Assembly: GCA_001717545.1 (NCBI GenBank)
Contig: CP017039.1
Coordinates: 310,001-374,000 of the forward strand
Length of the DNA stretch: 64,000 nt
DNA from: Anaerolineaceae bacterium oral taxon 439
GTDB lineage: Bacteria > Chloroflexota > Anaerolineae > Anaerolineales > Anaerolineaceae
Direction of reading: 5' to 3'
The notes below the pieces were generated by a model, which was given only the letters and a program-made list of their open reading frames with translations, made no database searches and was not told the DNA's origin. The stretch's first letter is position 1. The number at the start of each line of letters is the position of its first letter. Both the position numbers and the translations under genes were made by a program. Shown here piece by piece: positions 52,352-61,265 of the stretch.

Positions 52352-52400
52352 TTCCAATAATTGGAAAAGCCAAAAAATATGGTCCGAAGACAATTATTGG
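52352..52400. promoter_or_regulatory. Palindrome and inverted half-copy between AraC and ECF genes
   Basis: TTCCAAT-A-ATTGGAA (52352-52366) is a 15-bp palindrome with a single central base. A partial copy, CAATTATTGG, lies at 52391-52400, inverted relative to CCAATAATTG of the first. Both lie in the divergent promoter region and could be regulator-binding sites. Base pairing as an RNA hairpin with a 27-base loop is also possible. Confidence 0.45.
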
Positions 52401-52491
52401 CGCCCGGTTAGATTCTGCTAACAATAATATGCTAGTATATCATGGCGTCTGGCGCAAAAACAGGCTTGTCTGCCTGCCAGGAATACTGATC

Positions 52492-53217
52492 ATGAAAGGA
52501 CATCTGGAACCGGTGATTGAAAAGCGTAAAACCCTGGATTTCAGGACAATCCTTTATCTGAATATATTGTTGATTCTCTTCCTGATTATTTCGGGAAAGC
52601 AGGAAGTTCTGCTGCTGTCCTTTCTGATTGCGATTGCGGCGGTGGCGGATATGAAAGATTTCGAGCTCATGGCGAAATTGGTCGTCGGGTTCATTCTTCT
52701 GCAGATCGTTCACTACGGCTTAATCAGGGTTTATCAGGCGCGATGGCAGGCTTCATTTATCCTACTGCTGGAGATTGTTATTTTCCTGGCGCAGCGGATT
52801 TATCCTTTTATTGTTCTGGGGATGGTACTGAAAAGAAGCAAAAATCTCGGCGAAATTACAACATCCTTATGCGAGCTGCGTCTTCACAAAGGGGTAATCC
52901 TGAGTCTTATCGTTATGATCCGTTACCTTCCGGCCATAAAAGACGATTTTTATGTCATCACGGCGGCAATGCGGATCAAAGGAATTCCCATTTCTTTTGG
53001 ATATGCAATCTCTCATCCCATAAAAGCGATAGAGTATTTCATTGTTCCATTGCTGTTTCGAAGCATGCGGACAACCGAAGAATTTTCGGGAGCCGCGCTG
53101 GTGAAAGGATATGCGTTTAACGGGAAGCGCACCTCTTATTTTGATGTACGAATGACGGAGAAAGACATTGTCATGATCGTTCTTTCCACGTTCTCGCTGG
53201 CCTTCTGCGCCATGTAA
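52492..53217 (+). CDS. ECF transporter transmembrane component T (EcfT/CbiQ-like)
   Basis: A 241-residue membrane protein of the energy-coupling-factor T family. Several hydrophobic segments occupy the first half. The T-component motifs are present in the last 90 residues: MIRYLPAIKDDFYVITAAMRIKGI and FRSMRTTEEFSGAALVKGY. The second, with its arginine-containing coupling helices, contacts the ATPases. The start at 52492 is supported by AGGAA nine bases upstream. It is the first gene of an operon with a fused ATPase, S component and an ABC exporter-fold pair. Confidence 0.87.
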   Translation: MKGHLEPVIEKRKTLDFRTILYLNILLILFLIISGKQEVLLLSFLIAIAAVADMKDFELMAKLVVGFILLQIVHYGLIRVYQARWQASFILLLEIVIFLAQRIYPFIVLGMVLKRSKNLGEITTSLCELRLHKGVILSLIVMIRYLPAIKDDFYVITAAMRIKGIPISFGYAISHPIKAIEYFIVPLLFRSMRTTEEFSGAALVKGYAFNGKRTSYFDVRMTEKDIVMIVLSTFSLAFCAM

Positions 53218-53253
53218 CTTGAAAATAGCTCCGCGAAGTAAAGAGCTGGCAGA

Positions 53254-54729
53254 ATGATAGATTTGCAAAAAGCAGGTTTCCAATATGAAAAGAGCGAACG
53301 GAAAAGCATCCATGCGATTTCCTGTTCTGTTCGCAAAGGGGAAATCATTGTTGTTACGGGGGAGAGTGGCTGCGGAAAATCGACCTTATTACGCTGCATC
53401 AATGGCCTTTGTCCCGGTTTTTATGAAGGACTTGTCGACGGGAATATTTTTATCATGAACAGAAATTGTTCCGACATGAGCGTCGGGGATATTTCCCGGC
53501 TCGTCGGGACGGTATTTCAGAATCCCGAAAATCAGTTTTTTACATTGGATGTTCTGTCGGATTTGGTTTTCGGCTGTGAAAACTTCGGTATTGCAAAGGC
53601 GGAGATCGAACGCAAACTGGATTATGTCGTGAATCTGCTGAAAATAAAGCCTTTTTTAGGCAGAAAATTGGCGGAGCTTTCCGGTGGGGAAAAACAGAAA
53701 ATTGCGATCGCTTCGGCTCTGATGATGGAGACGGAAATTCTTTTAATGGACGAGCCGTCGGCGAACCTGGATTATCAATCCATCCAGCTGTTGCGTGAAA
53801 CAATCGCTGTCCTGAAATCCCGCGGGTACACACTTCTGATTGCGGAGCACCGCCTGTATTATCTCAATGATCTTATTGACAGGCTTTTGATTATGGCGGA
53901 CGGAACGATCAGGCAAACCTGTTCCCGGAAGCAGCTGAAATCTCTTGGCGACAGTATGCTGCATGCGCAGGGAATACGCGGGATAAACCTTTTTCAGCAT
54001 GGGGCGCCCTTAATTCCTTTGAATAAAAAGCGCGATCAGGGAACAGTATTGTTGTCGCTGCAAAATATATCATTCGGGTATGACCGGAAAAAGAAAATAT
54101 TGCATGATATCAGCCTCGATATAAGAAATGGCGATCAGGTAGCGCTGTTAGGGAAAAATGGATGCGGAAAGAGCACTCTTGCAAAAGTGCTTTGCGGTCT
54201 TCTTAACGAAAACGGCGGAAAGATTGTTTTTCAAGGCGAAAACCAGCCGGCGAAGAAAAGAACTCAGCAGATAAGCTACGTTATGCAAAATGTGGATTTT
54301 CAGCTCTTCGGATGCAGTTTATACGATGATCTTTTATTAGGAAGCGAAAATATTCCAAACGTTGATATGAAAATAAAGGAGGCGCTTGCAAAACTTAACT
54401 TATTGAATATGATAGACGATCACCCTATGACGTTGTCGATGGGTCAGAAACAGCGATTGATTATTGCGTCATCCTATATCTTGAGGAAGAGGATCAGCAT
54501 ATTTGATGAACCTACCAGCGGTCTGGATTATCGGAGTATGAAGACCGTCTGTTCGCTGATCAGTAGCTTCGCCGGTGATCAAAACGCATCGATCGTTATT
54601 TCTCATGACTATGAGTTCATCATGAACTCCTGTAATCGAGTTGTTCTTTTGGAGAACGGACGGATAGCCGAAGATTTTCAACTGAGCAACAGGATGCAAT
54701 TAGAGCATATTTTCAAAGAAAGGTTATAA
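53254..54729 (+). CDS. ECF transporter fused ATPase (EcfA-EcfA' in one chain)
   Basis: A 491-residue protein with two ATPase domains in tandem. Domain 1 has Walker A GESGCGKST (36-44), signature LSGGE (142-146) and Walker B LLMDEPSANLD. Domain 2 has Walker A GKNGCGKST (300-308), signature LSMGQ (394-398) and Walker B IFDEPTSGLD. Its switch histidine is H451. LSMGQ differs from LSGGQ, so the second site may have an altered signature. Two-domain fused ATPases are found in ECF systems of some Firmicutes. It lies between the T and S genes. Confidence 0.9.
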   Translation: MIDLQKAGFQYEKSERKSIHAISCSVRKGEIIVVTGESGCGKSTLLRCINGLCPGFYEGLVDGNIFIMNRNCSDMSVGDISRLVGTVFQNPENQFFTLDVLSDLVFGCENFGIAKAEIERKLDYVVNLLKIKPFLGRKLAELSGGEKQKIAIASALMMETEILLMDEPSANLDYQSIQLLRETIAVLKSRGYTLLIAEHRLYYLNDLIDRLLIMADGTIRQTCSRKQLKSLGDSMLHAQGIRGINLFQHGAPLIPLNKKRDQGTVLLSLQNISFGYDRKKKILHDISLDIRNGDQVALLGKNGCGKSTLAKVLCGLLNENGGKIVFQGENQPAKKRTQQISYVMQNVDFQLFGCSLYDDLLLGSENIPNVDMKIKEALAKLNLLNMIDDHPMTLSMGQKQRLIIASSYILRKRISIFDEPTSGLDYRSMKTVCSLISSFAGDQNASIVISHDYEFIMNSCNRVVLLENGRIAEDFQLSNRMQLEHIFKERL

Positions 54730-54738
54730 GGCGGCAAA

Positions 54739-55332
54739 ATGGAAAGCGAAAAATGGAAAATCAGTGATTTTGTAATGATCGGAATTCTTTCGGCGGTGTA
54801 CGGGGCGGTAACTTTAGGTATCGGGATGCTTACGGCGACAGTGAATCCGTTTCTGCATTTATTCAGTCCTGCAATTATCGCGATCATTCTCGGAACGGTC
54901 GTTTTGTTTGTTGTGAAAAAAATCAATAAGTTTGGCGCGCTGACCCTGTTTATTACCGTCAGCATTGTGTTGTTCTCAGGCTTTTCCGGGATGTTTTACC
55001 TGCCCTTAGTCGGCGTGGTCGCGGCGACGGCGCTTGTCCTGGAAATTATTATAAAGCAGATGAAATACAGCATATTCGCATTGGCCATCGGATATGGGGT
55101 AATTCAGAGCTCCTATATCTTTGGCGGTTGTATCCCGGTCCTTTTCTTCCTGGACCAGAATATCCTGCATTGGCAGGAAGCGGGCATGGATGCGCAGACA
55201 ATCGAGAATTTTGTGAAATACAGCAGCGGCTGGTATCTGGCGATTGGGATGCTTGGCTGTTTTATTGCCGGGATCATTGGGATTTATATCGGAAAAGGTA
55301 TTTTGAAAAAACATATCAAAGAGATTTCCTGA
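54739..55332 (+). CDS. MptD/Trep_Strep-family ECF transporter S component
   Basis: A 197-residue membrane protein with about six TM helices. The start MESEKWKISDFVMIGILSAVYGAVTLGIGML and the mid-protein segment FYLPLVGVVAATALVLEIIIKQMK match the Trep_Strep (MptD) family of putative substrate-binding components. The family is named from Treponema and Streptococcus. Its ligand is not firmly established; some members are thought to bind haem or metal-related substrates. Its place between a fused ECF ATPase and an exporter pair points to a complete importer. It is nine bases after the ATPase gene. Confidence 0.8.
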   Translation: MESEKWKISDFVMIGILSAVYGAVTLGIGMLTATVNPFLHLFSPAIIAIILGTVVLFVVKKINKFGALTLFITVSIVLFSGFSGMFYLPLVGVVAATALVLEIIIKQMKYSIFALAIGYGVIQSSYIFGGCIPVLFFLDQNILHWQEAGMDAQTIENFVKYSSGWYLAIGMLGCFIAGIIGIYIGKGILKKHIKEIS

Positions 55333-55373
55333 ACCTGAAACGATCAGGATTTAGCAAAGGAGCGTGAAAAAAT

Positions 55374-57137
55374 ATGGAGCAGTTTCGAAAAAAACGTTTC
55401 GCGGATTTCGTAAAACCGCAAGCTCCGGCATATTTCGTTTCCGTATTTCTGGCAATCGTCGGCGTATTTTTTGGATTGTTGCCATATGATATGGTTTATC
55501 GAATGCTGATCAGTATTTCTGAGGCCGGAGATGTCAGGGCGGTTTTTATCTATGCCGCTCTGATTTTGCTTTCTTTTGCGCTCCAGATCCTGATGCATAG
55601 CCTTTCTACCGCAATCTCGCATAAGACAGCATTTTCTATTTTAGAAAAGGTAAGGCTTTCCATTATGGAAAAAATGATGCGCATGCCGCTTGGGTATACG
55701 CAGGCCAAAGGAAGTGGTTTTTTTCATAACATGCTGGTCGACAGTATCGAGCGGCTCGAATTTCCGCTCGCTCACGCTATCCCTGAAACGACGTCTAACG
55801 TGCTGCTGCCGTTAGGCATTATCGGGCTGCTTTTTGCGGCTGATTGGAGAATGGGGCTGTCGGTCCTCGTTCCCGCGTCGCTGACGTTGATCTTTTATTT
55901 GCCTATGTACGTCGGGATCATGAATGAATTTGCCGATACGTACTATAAAATGCTTGAGAAGATGGACGGCCGGGTTATCGAGTACATTCGCGGGAACAAG
56001 GAAATCAAAATTTTCGGAAGAGAAGACGCGGCGTTTTCAAAGTATGAAGCGTCTATTGACGATTATGAAACGGCCACGTTGAAACTGTATAACCGGATGC
56101 ATTTCGCCGTTTCTCCGGCGACCGTTATTTTATCCTCGCTTTTAGTTGGCGTACTTTGCGTTGGCGGGTTGCTATACTGTAAGGGAGAGCTCCCGGCGTA
56201 TCTATACCTGTTTTCCATGTTGATTTCCATGGGTATTGGAAACTCACTTTTGAAATTCGCCGAATTTATGGATAATTTTTATCATATCAGGAACGGAGCT
56301 CGGCTTATTAACGAAGTGCTCTCTGCTCCGGAGCTGCGGGAGCCTGATAAAGATCTGAACGAAATACCGGATAACGAAATTATTTTGCAAAGGGTATCTT
56401 TTGCTTATGAAGAGACACAGGTTCTGAAGGATATTTCGCTTGTTTTTCCGGAAAAAACGAAAACGGCGATTGTCGGACCTTCCGGATCCGGGAAAACAAC
56501 CATCGCCAACCTGATCTCCAGGTTTTGGGATATCGACGAAGGAAGAATTATGATCGGCGGGATCGAGTATCAGAACCTGTCGTTAGCGCAGCTCACGCAA
56601 CGTGTCAACTATGTGACGCAGGATACTTTCCTGTTCAACCTGTCGATCATGGAAAATATACGGCTGGGGAAGCCCGACGCGGACGATCCTGAAATTATAG
56701 AAGCGGCAAAAAAGGCGCAATGCCATGAGTTTATTCTTGCCCTGGAAAAGGGATATGAGACGGTTGTCGGAGACGAAGGATCAAAGTTGTCCGGAGGTCA
56801 GCGGCAGCGTATTATCATTGCGCGCGCAATCCTGCGTAATGCGCCTGTGTTGATTCTTGACGAAGCCACCGCCTACACGGACATGGAGAACCAGCAGAAG
56901 CTCCAGCGTTCGCTGCAGGAGCTCTGCAAAGATAAGACATTGATTTTAATCGCGCATAGATTGTCTACGGTTACAGACTGCGATCAGATTATCGTGATGC
57001 AAAACGGGAAAGCAGACGCAGTCGGAACGCATGAAGAGCTGCTGAAAAAATCGCCTTTATATTTGCAGATGTGGGAAACGCACGAAAAAAGCCGGAACTG
57101 GAAGTTACAGAAAAGCAGCGAGGCGTCGTTATGCTGA
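55374..57137 (+). CDS. ABC exporter-fold half-transporter, first subunit (IrtA/YbtP-like), ECF locus
   Basis: A 587-residue TM-ATPase half-transporter. Six TM helices are followed by Walker A GPSGSGKTT, signature LSGGQRQR, Walker B LILDEATAYTD and IAHRLST. All catalytic residues are canonical. It resembles the first subunit at 35597 and shares with its partner a 7-nt start-stop overlap. AAAGGAGCG precedes the start. It is the fourth gene of the operon. Confidence 0.88.
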   Translation: MEQFRKKRFADFVKPQAPAYFVSVFLAIVGVFFGLLPYDMVYRMLISISEAGDVRAVFIYAALILLSFALQILMHSLSTAISHKTAFSILEKVRLSIMEKMMRMPLGYTQAKGSGFFHNMLVDSIERLEFPLAHAIPETTSNVLLPLGIIGLLFAADWRMGLSVLVPASLTLIFYLPMYVGIMNEFADTYYKMLEKMDGRVIEYIRGNKEIKIFGREDAAFSKYEASIDDYETATLKLYNRMHFAVSPATVILSSLLVGVLCVGGLLYCKGELPAYLYLFSMLISMGIGNSLLKFAEFMDNFYHIRNGARLINEVLSAPELREPDKDLNEIPDNEIILQRVSFAYEETQVLKDISLVFPEKTKTAIVGPSGSGKTTIANLISRFWDIDEGRIMIGGIEYQNLSLAQLTQRVNYVTQDTFLFNLSIMENIRLGKPDADDPEIIEAAKKAQCHEFILALEKGYETVVGDEGSKLSGGQRQRIIIARAILRNAPVLILDEATAYTDMENQQKLQRSLQELCKDKTLILIAHRLSTVTDCDQIIVMQNGKADAVGTHEELLKKSPLYLQMWETHEKSRNWKLQKSSEASLC

Positions 57138-58879
57138 AGACGGTAAAAAACTTAATCGACCTGATGGGCGAGCAAAAAAGACCGCTCTATATTTCCCTTG
57201 TTTTAAGCGTTTTTGACGGCGGCCTGATGATAATTCCGCTCCTTGCGGCGTATCAGATTACCGCGCGAATGCCGGAGTTTAATCATGCTGTCAAAACTCC
57301 GCTGACGTCGCGGGAAATCATGGCGTATACGGCGATGATGATCGGATGCATTATTATTCGTATAATTCTACGGTACTTTACTTTGCGTTTTCGCGGCGGC
57401 GCCGGGTATAAGTGCATGTGCAGCGAGCGCAAGGCGTTGGGGAAAGAACTCCGGAAGGTTTCTCTGGGATTTTTGAACGAGAAGAATTCAGGCGATCTGG
57501 TTTCGACGATTACGTCCGACGCGGCTTTTTTGGAAATAGAAGGGATGGGCGTCGTTGAAAAGATCGCGGTCGGCATTCCTACATTCATTATAGGGCTTAT
57601 GATATGCCTCTCTTTTGATTACCGGATTTTCCTGCTGGTGGCGGCGCTGCTGCTTCCGACCTGGTTTGCTTATCGTTATCTTTCAACGCGTCAGGATAAA
57701 TTGAATATTAACAGGCAGGAATTTATCGGGCAGGTTGCGGAGGCCACGCTTGAATTTATCAAGGGACTGCATGTACTGAAATCCTGTAACATGGCGGATA
57801 AGCAGTTTTATAAAACGCAGGAGATATATGAAGAACTTCGCAGATTTTCCATAAGAGCAGAATTTGCGCATATACCGCCCGCCGGAACTTATCAGTTCTG
57901 TTTTCGCCTGATGACTACGGGGATCATATTCCTTTCCGGGATTTTTGTCCTGAACGCGGATTTTACTTTCCCTCAGGCGTTTTTATTGATGCTCGCTTCC
58001 TTCAGCCTTTTTACAGGCGCGGAAGCCATGGGTATCTTCAGTATTTTCGCCAAAATGACGCAGCAGTCGATTGACCGGATGAACCGGATCAGGGACATTC
58101 CCGAAATGCAGGATATTTCGGGGATGGATACCCTTGATCGTTATGATATTTGTTTTGAACATGTGAGCTTTGCATATGACCAGACGTCCGTATTAAAAGA
58201 CGTCAGCTTTCGCGTGCCGGAGCGGACAACGGCGGCGCTTGTCGGTTTATCCGGAAGCGGAAAAACGACAATTACAAATTTAACGGTTCGCTTCTGGGAT
58301 ATCGAGCAGGGAGCTATCGACATTGGCGGGAAAGCGGTAAAAACTTTATCTTATGGAAATCTGCTGAAAAATGTCAGCTGCGTTTTTCAGGACGTTTTCC
58401 TTTTCAACGATACGGTTCTGAATAATATTCGATTAGGACGGCCGGAAGCAGCTTTGGACGAAGTATACGAAGCGTCCCGAAAGGCGGGCTGCCACGATTT
58501 TATTCTGGCGTTGGAAAAAGGCTATGATACGGTTATTGGAGAAGCGGGGTCGAGACTTTCCGGCGGCGAAAAACAAAGAATCGCGATTGCCCGGGCATTG
58601 ATTAAAGACGCTCCGATTGTGCTTTTAGACGAAGTTACCGCAAACGTAGACGTGGAAAACGAACTCATGATCCAGCGGGCGATCCAGGAGCTGTTGAGCG
58701 ATAAGACTGTCATTATGATTGCGCATAAACTTGCGACAATCCAGAACGTGGATCAGATCCTTGTGATCGAAGCGGGCAGGATCCGTCAGCGCGGATCGCA
58801 CGATGACCTGATCCGGCAGGACGGGCTATATAAAAAACTCTGGGAGATTCAGTATCAGGCGGAAAAATGGAAAGTATGA
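57131..58879 (+). CDS. ABC exporter-fold half-transporter, second subunit (IrtB/YbtQ-like), ECF locus
   Basis: A 582-residue TM-ATPase protein. The start ATG at 57131 lies in the overlap ATGCTGA with its partner's stop; the frame is open further upstream. Motifs are Walker A GLSGSGKTT, signature LSGGEKQR, Walker B VLLDEVTANVD and IAHKLAT. It corresponds to the second subunit at 33870. The heterodimer may move a metallophore or haem-like molecule together with the ECF importer. It ends the operon; no terminator is clearly visible after it. Confidence 0.88.
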   Translation: MLKTVKNLIDLMGEQKRPLYISLVLSVFDGGLMIIPLLAAYQITARMPEFNHAVKTPLTSREIMAYTAMMIGCIIIRIILRYFTLRFRGGAGYKCMCSERKALGKELRKVSLGFLNEKNSGDLVSTITSDAAFLEIEGMGVVEKIAVGIPTFIIGLMICLSFDYRIFLLVAALLLPTWFAYRYLSTRQDKLNINRQEFIGQVAEATLEFIKGLHVLKSCNMADKQFYKTQEIYEELRRFSIRAEFAHIPPAGTYQFCFRLMTTGIIFLSGIFVLNADFTFPQAFLLMLASFSLFTGAEAMGIFSIFAKMTQQSIDRMNRIRDIPEMQDISGMDTLDRYDICFEHVSFAYDQTSVLKDVSFRVPERTTAALVGLSGSGKTTITNLTVRFWDIEQGAIDIGGKAVKTLSYGNLLKNVSCVFQDVFLFNDTVLNNIRLGRPEAALDEVYEASRKAGCHDFILALEKGYDTVIGEAGSRLSGGEKQRIAIARALIKDAPIVLLDEVTANVDVENELMIQRAIQELLSDKTVIMIAHKLATIQNVDQILVIEAGRIRQRGSHDDLIRQDGLYKKLWEIQYQAEKWKV

Positions 58880-58894
58880 CGTTGGAGAATTGAA

Positions 58895-59419
58895 TCAGTC
58901 CTTGTTCAGTATCCGGATCAGGAGGTCGTAGCCGGCTCTCGTTTCTTTGGCGACCGGGAAAAACGGGTAACAATGGAACAGTCCCTCGCCGACGATCGTT
59001 TCATGCGCCGCGCCGTATCGATTCAGCGCGGCTTCAATCGACGGCGCGATTCCGCAGAACGTCTCGTTGCCCCCGTAAATCAGCGTCGCCTTCGGGCAAT
59101 TCGTGAAATCGCCGCGCTGCAAATAGATCATGTAATCCGGGACGGTATCGTCCCCATGGCGCAGGGCCGCTTCAGTCTCCCGCATGAACAGAGCCGGAAT
59201 GAAGACGTCCTTTTCCGATCGCGGACGCATTCGCAGCACCGGACAACCGCAGACCTCGGTCCGGGTGACTTTGATTTCGAGGTCGCGGATTTCCGGAATG
59301 TGGTTCTTTGCGTTGAACCGCCTGGCGATGGCGATAATCTCGTCCGCGCTTCCGGAAAGCATTTTCCGGATTCCTGACGCGAGGATCGATTTCCTGATGA
59401 GCTCAATTCGAATCGACAT
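58895..59419 (-). pseudogene. Alpha/beta hydrolase with catalytic core deleted
   Basis: The N-terminal segment (EVCGCPVLRMRP) and the C-terminal half (FMRETEAALRHGDDTVPDYMIYLQRGDFTNCPKATLIYGGNETFCGIA, ending with EGLFHCYPFFP) are typical of a clostridial acetyl-esterase-like alpha/beta hydrolase. The middle, which should hold the HGGG oxyanion hole and the GxSxG nucleophile, is missing between about residues 66 and 73, and the frame is still intact. AAGGAGGCGTC precedes the start, so it may still be translated. It cannot catalyse by the usual mechanism. Confidence 0.7.
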
Positions 59420-59459
59420 GACGCCTCCTTCCGCGCGATTCCTGCGCTGATCATGGTTA

Positions 59460-59757
59460 GGCGTTAACGTTGGCGTTGTCGAAACGCGGACGTACGCTCC
59501 GGGCGGGGGTGAAGCCCGAAAGCAGCTGGAAGTAGATTTCGTCGCGAATTTGGGCGGGAAAACGGTTTATATTCAATCGGCATGGCGCATGGAGAATCCT
59601 GCGAAGCGGGATCAGGAAATCCGGCCGCTCGTTCGGATCCCGGATTCGTTTAAAAAAAATCATTGTCGTCAGGGACCATATCGTAACCTGGTATGACGAC
59701 AATGGGATTTTATATATCGGAATCCGCGATTTCCTGCTGGACGCTGCGGGTCTGGAC
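59460..59757 (+). pseudogene. DUF4143-type ATPase 3' fragment (copy A), frameshifted
   Basis: In frame from about 59463 the sequence reads VNVGVVETRTYAPG and then RKQLEVDFVANLGGKTVYIQSAWRMENPAKRDQEIRPLVRIPDSFKK. This matches the C-terminus of DUF4143 AAA-type ATPases. In the run of eight A bases near 59652 an extra base shifts the frame compared with copy B. Copy A then reads into a stop. The N-terminal ATPase part is missing. Confidence 0.7.
59602..59757 (+). repeat. Direct repeat copy A (about 155 bp), partner at 61266-61420
   Basis: Copies A and B differ at two bases and one A-run length (8 A against 7 A). Copy A is followed by TGA, copy B by GGATAG. The repeats flank the AlbA_2 gene at 59844. 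Confidence 0.9.
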
Positions 59758-59843
59758 TGAGAATAGCCGCTGGCGGCGATAAAAAGCGTGCATCCTGATT
59801 TCGTTCTATGACTGACGTATAATCAGCGCAAGCCTATCCCGCA

Positions 59844-61184
59844 TCATTTTATCTTCCAGTAACCTTTCCGATCTGAACCGATACGCTCAATGATGTTTTT
59901 TTCTTTAAGCTTTTTCAGCCATAATGCGATCGTTTTTCTGCTCAGTGATAGTTTCTCTGCAAGAACCGAAGAAGTATAGGCAGGATCTTCTTCGATAAGT
60001 CCCAGGATTTGCAGTTCGGTGTCGGTCAATTGATCTGTCACCTTTTCTGTCACCTCACGGGTAACAGAATGGACGATCCTGTCCTTTGGCGCCTTGAAAA
60101 GAATCATAATGTCGCCGGGATTGATCGTGTAATCTGGCAGCGGAAGGCCCTCCCTTTCACAGGAAGAACAGATCTTTTCGATGCCCCGTCCCCAGCTTTC
60201 AATAAATCCGGCCAGATATAATACGTGGGCAATATTCGGATTATAAGGTCTGGAAGCATGCTTTTGCATCAGATTTTCCTGTGTCCAGTTCTCTGGAAGA
60301 CACCCGCAGTTTGCAATATACAGCCTGTCTTCATATATGCTGATCTGAACTGGAACGCCGGATTGATATTGTTTGTGGCAAATCGCGTTTAGAATTGCTT
60401 CGCGCAGCGCCTCTTCAGGAACAAAGTAACGTTCGATCCTCTGCATTCCCACATAGGAGATTTTTGCTTTCATGTACTTCAGATGAACCAGCTCAACAAC
60501 TTTATCGATTTGTTCTAAGATGGATCCGTGGATTTCGTCCTGATATAGAAGGTCAGCATCGGTCTCAAAATATCCGAGCTTGATATAAGCGCCAAGTTGC
60601 CATTTTTCGGGCTCTTTACTAAACAAGAGCATAGCGGCATTTGTCAGATAAGAACCATTCATCAGATGGAGCTTTTCCATCAGGATATTTTTCGGTTCAT
60701 CAAGCACACTTTGATCGATACGACCTTTTTTTATCCCCCATTGTTTAAAGCGGTCCAGGAGTTCATCATTCACATCTTCGAGGGAAAAAGCAGGCAGAGG
60801 CAGGTTATCCCATGTAGCGCCGCGTTTTCGCATCAGGAAGGCTTCAAGTGCGGGGCCGGTCAGTACTTGCCTTGTGCTCCCGCTACGGTAATAGTAGATT
60901 CCTTTACAGGAAATGCCAATGGGATATGGGGGTACGTCAATTTCAATGTATTCCTTATCTTTATCATTCAGAAGATTCACTCCAACAACGATACCCAATG
61001 CGTCACGAATCTTGTTTGGAATATCTTCCAGAAGTTTATGTGAGTTGGGTGTGCCGATCGCATTGCCGCTGTCATCGCAACCAATATAAATTTTTCCGCC
61101 CTGTGCATTGGCATAACCGCAGATCCATTCCAAATATTCATCTTTCCACTTACTTTTCCATTCTGTGTTCTGGTTTTCAGGCAT
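59844..61184 (-). CDS. AlbA_2/HATPase_c_4/winged-helix regulatory protein
   Basis: A 446-residue protein. The first 120 or so residues form an AlbA_2 (Schlafen-like) domain (TEWKSKWKDEYLEWICGYANAQGGKIYIGCDDSGNAIG). A GHKL-type ATPase fragment (HATPase_c_4) follows (EALREAILNAICHKQYQSGVPVQISIYEDRLYIANCG) and a winged helix lies at the C-terminus (LTDTELQILGLIEEDPAYTSSVLAEKLSLSRKTIALWLKKLKE). Such proteins are thought to be DNA- or RNA-binding regulators; the target is unknown. The start at 61184 is chosen because a TATAAT box at 61231 overlaps the upstream ATG at 61232. AT-rich codon use and flanking 155-bp repeats show recent arrival. Confidence 0.85.
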   Translation of the reverse strand: MPENQNTEWKSKWKDEYLEWICGYANAQGGKIYIGCDDSGNAIGTPNSHKLLEDIPNKIRDALGIVVGVNLLNDKDKEYIEIDVPPYPIGISCKGIYYYRSGSTRQVLTGPALEAFLMRKRGATWDNLPLPAFSLEDVNDELLDRFKQWGIKKGRIDQSVLDEPKNILMEKLHLMNGSYLTNAAMLLFSKEPEKWQLGAYIKLGYFETDADLLYQDEIHGSILEQIDKVVELVHLKYMKAKISYVGMQRIERYFVPEEALREAILNAICHKQYQSGVPVQISIYEDRLYIANCGCLPENWTQENLMQKHASRPYNPNIAHVLYLAGFIESWGRGIEKICSSCEREGLPLPDYTINPGDIMILFKAPKDRIVHSVTREVTEKVTDQLTDTELQILGLIEEDPAYTSSVLAEKLSLSRKTIALWLKKLKEKNIIERIGSDRKGYWKIK

Positions 61185-61230
61185 GGTCTTTACTTTCTTG
61201 TTTCTTGTCCTTTGTCCGCTTCTTGCAGAC

Positions 61231-61236
61231 ATTATA
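61231..61236 (-). promoter_or_regulatory. -10 box (TATAAT) of the AlbA_2 gene
   Basis: TATAAT on the minus strand, 46 bases before the chosen ATG. It lies inside the flanked segment, so the gene carries its own promoter. Confidence 0.5.
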
Positions 61237-61265
61237 TCGATTCTTACATTGGGCGCTGTATAAGA

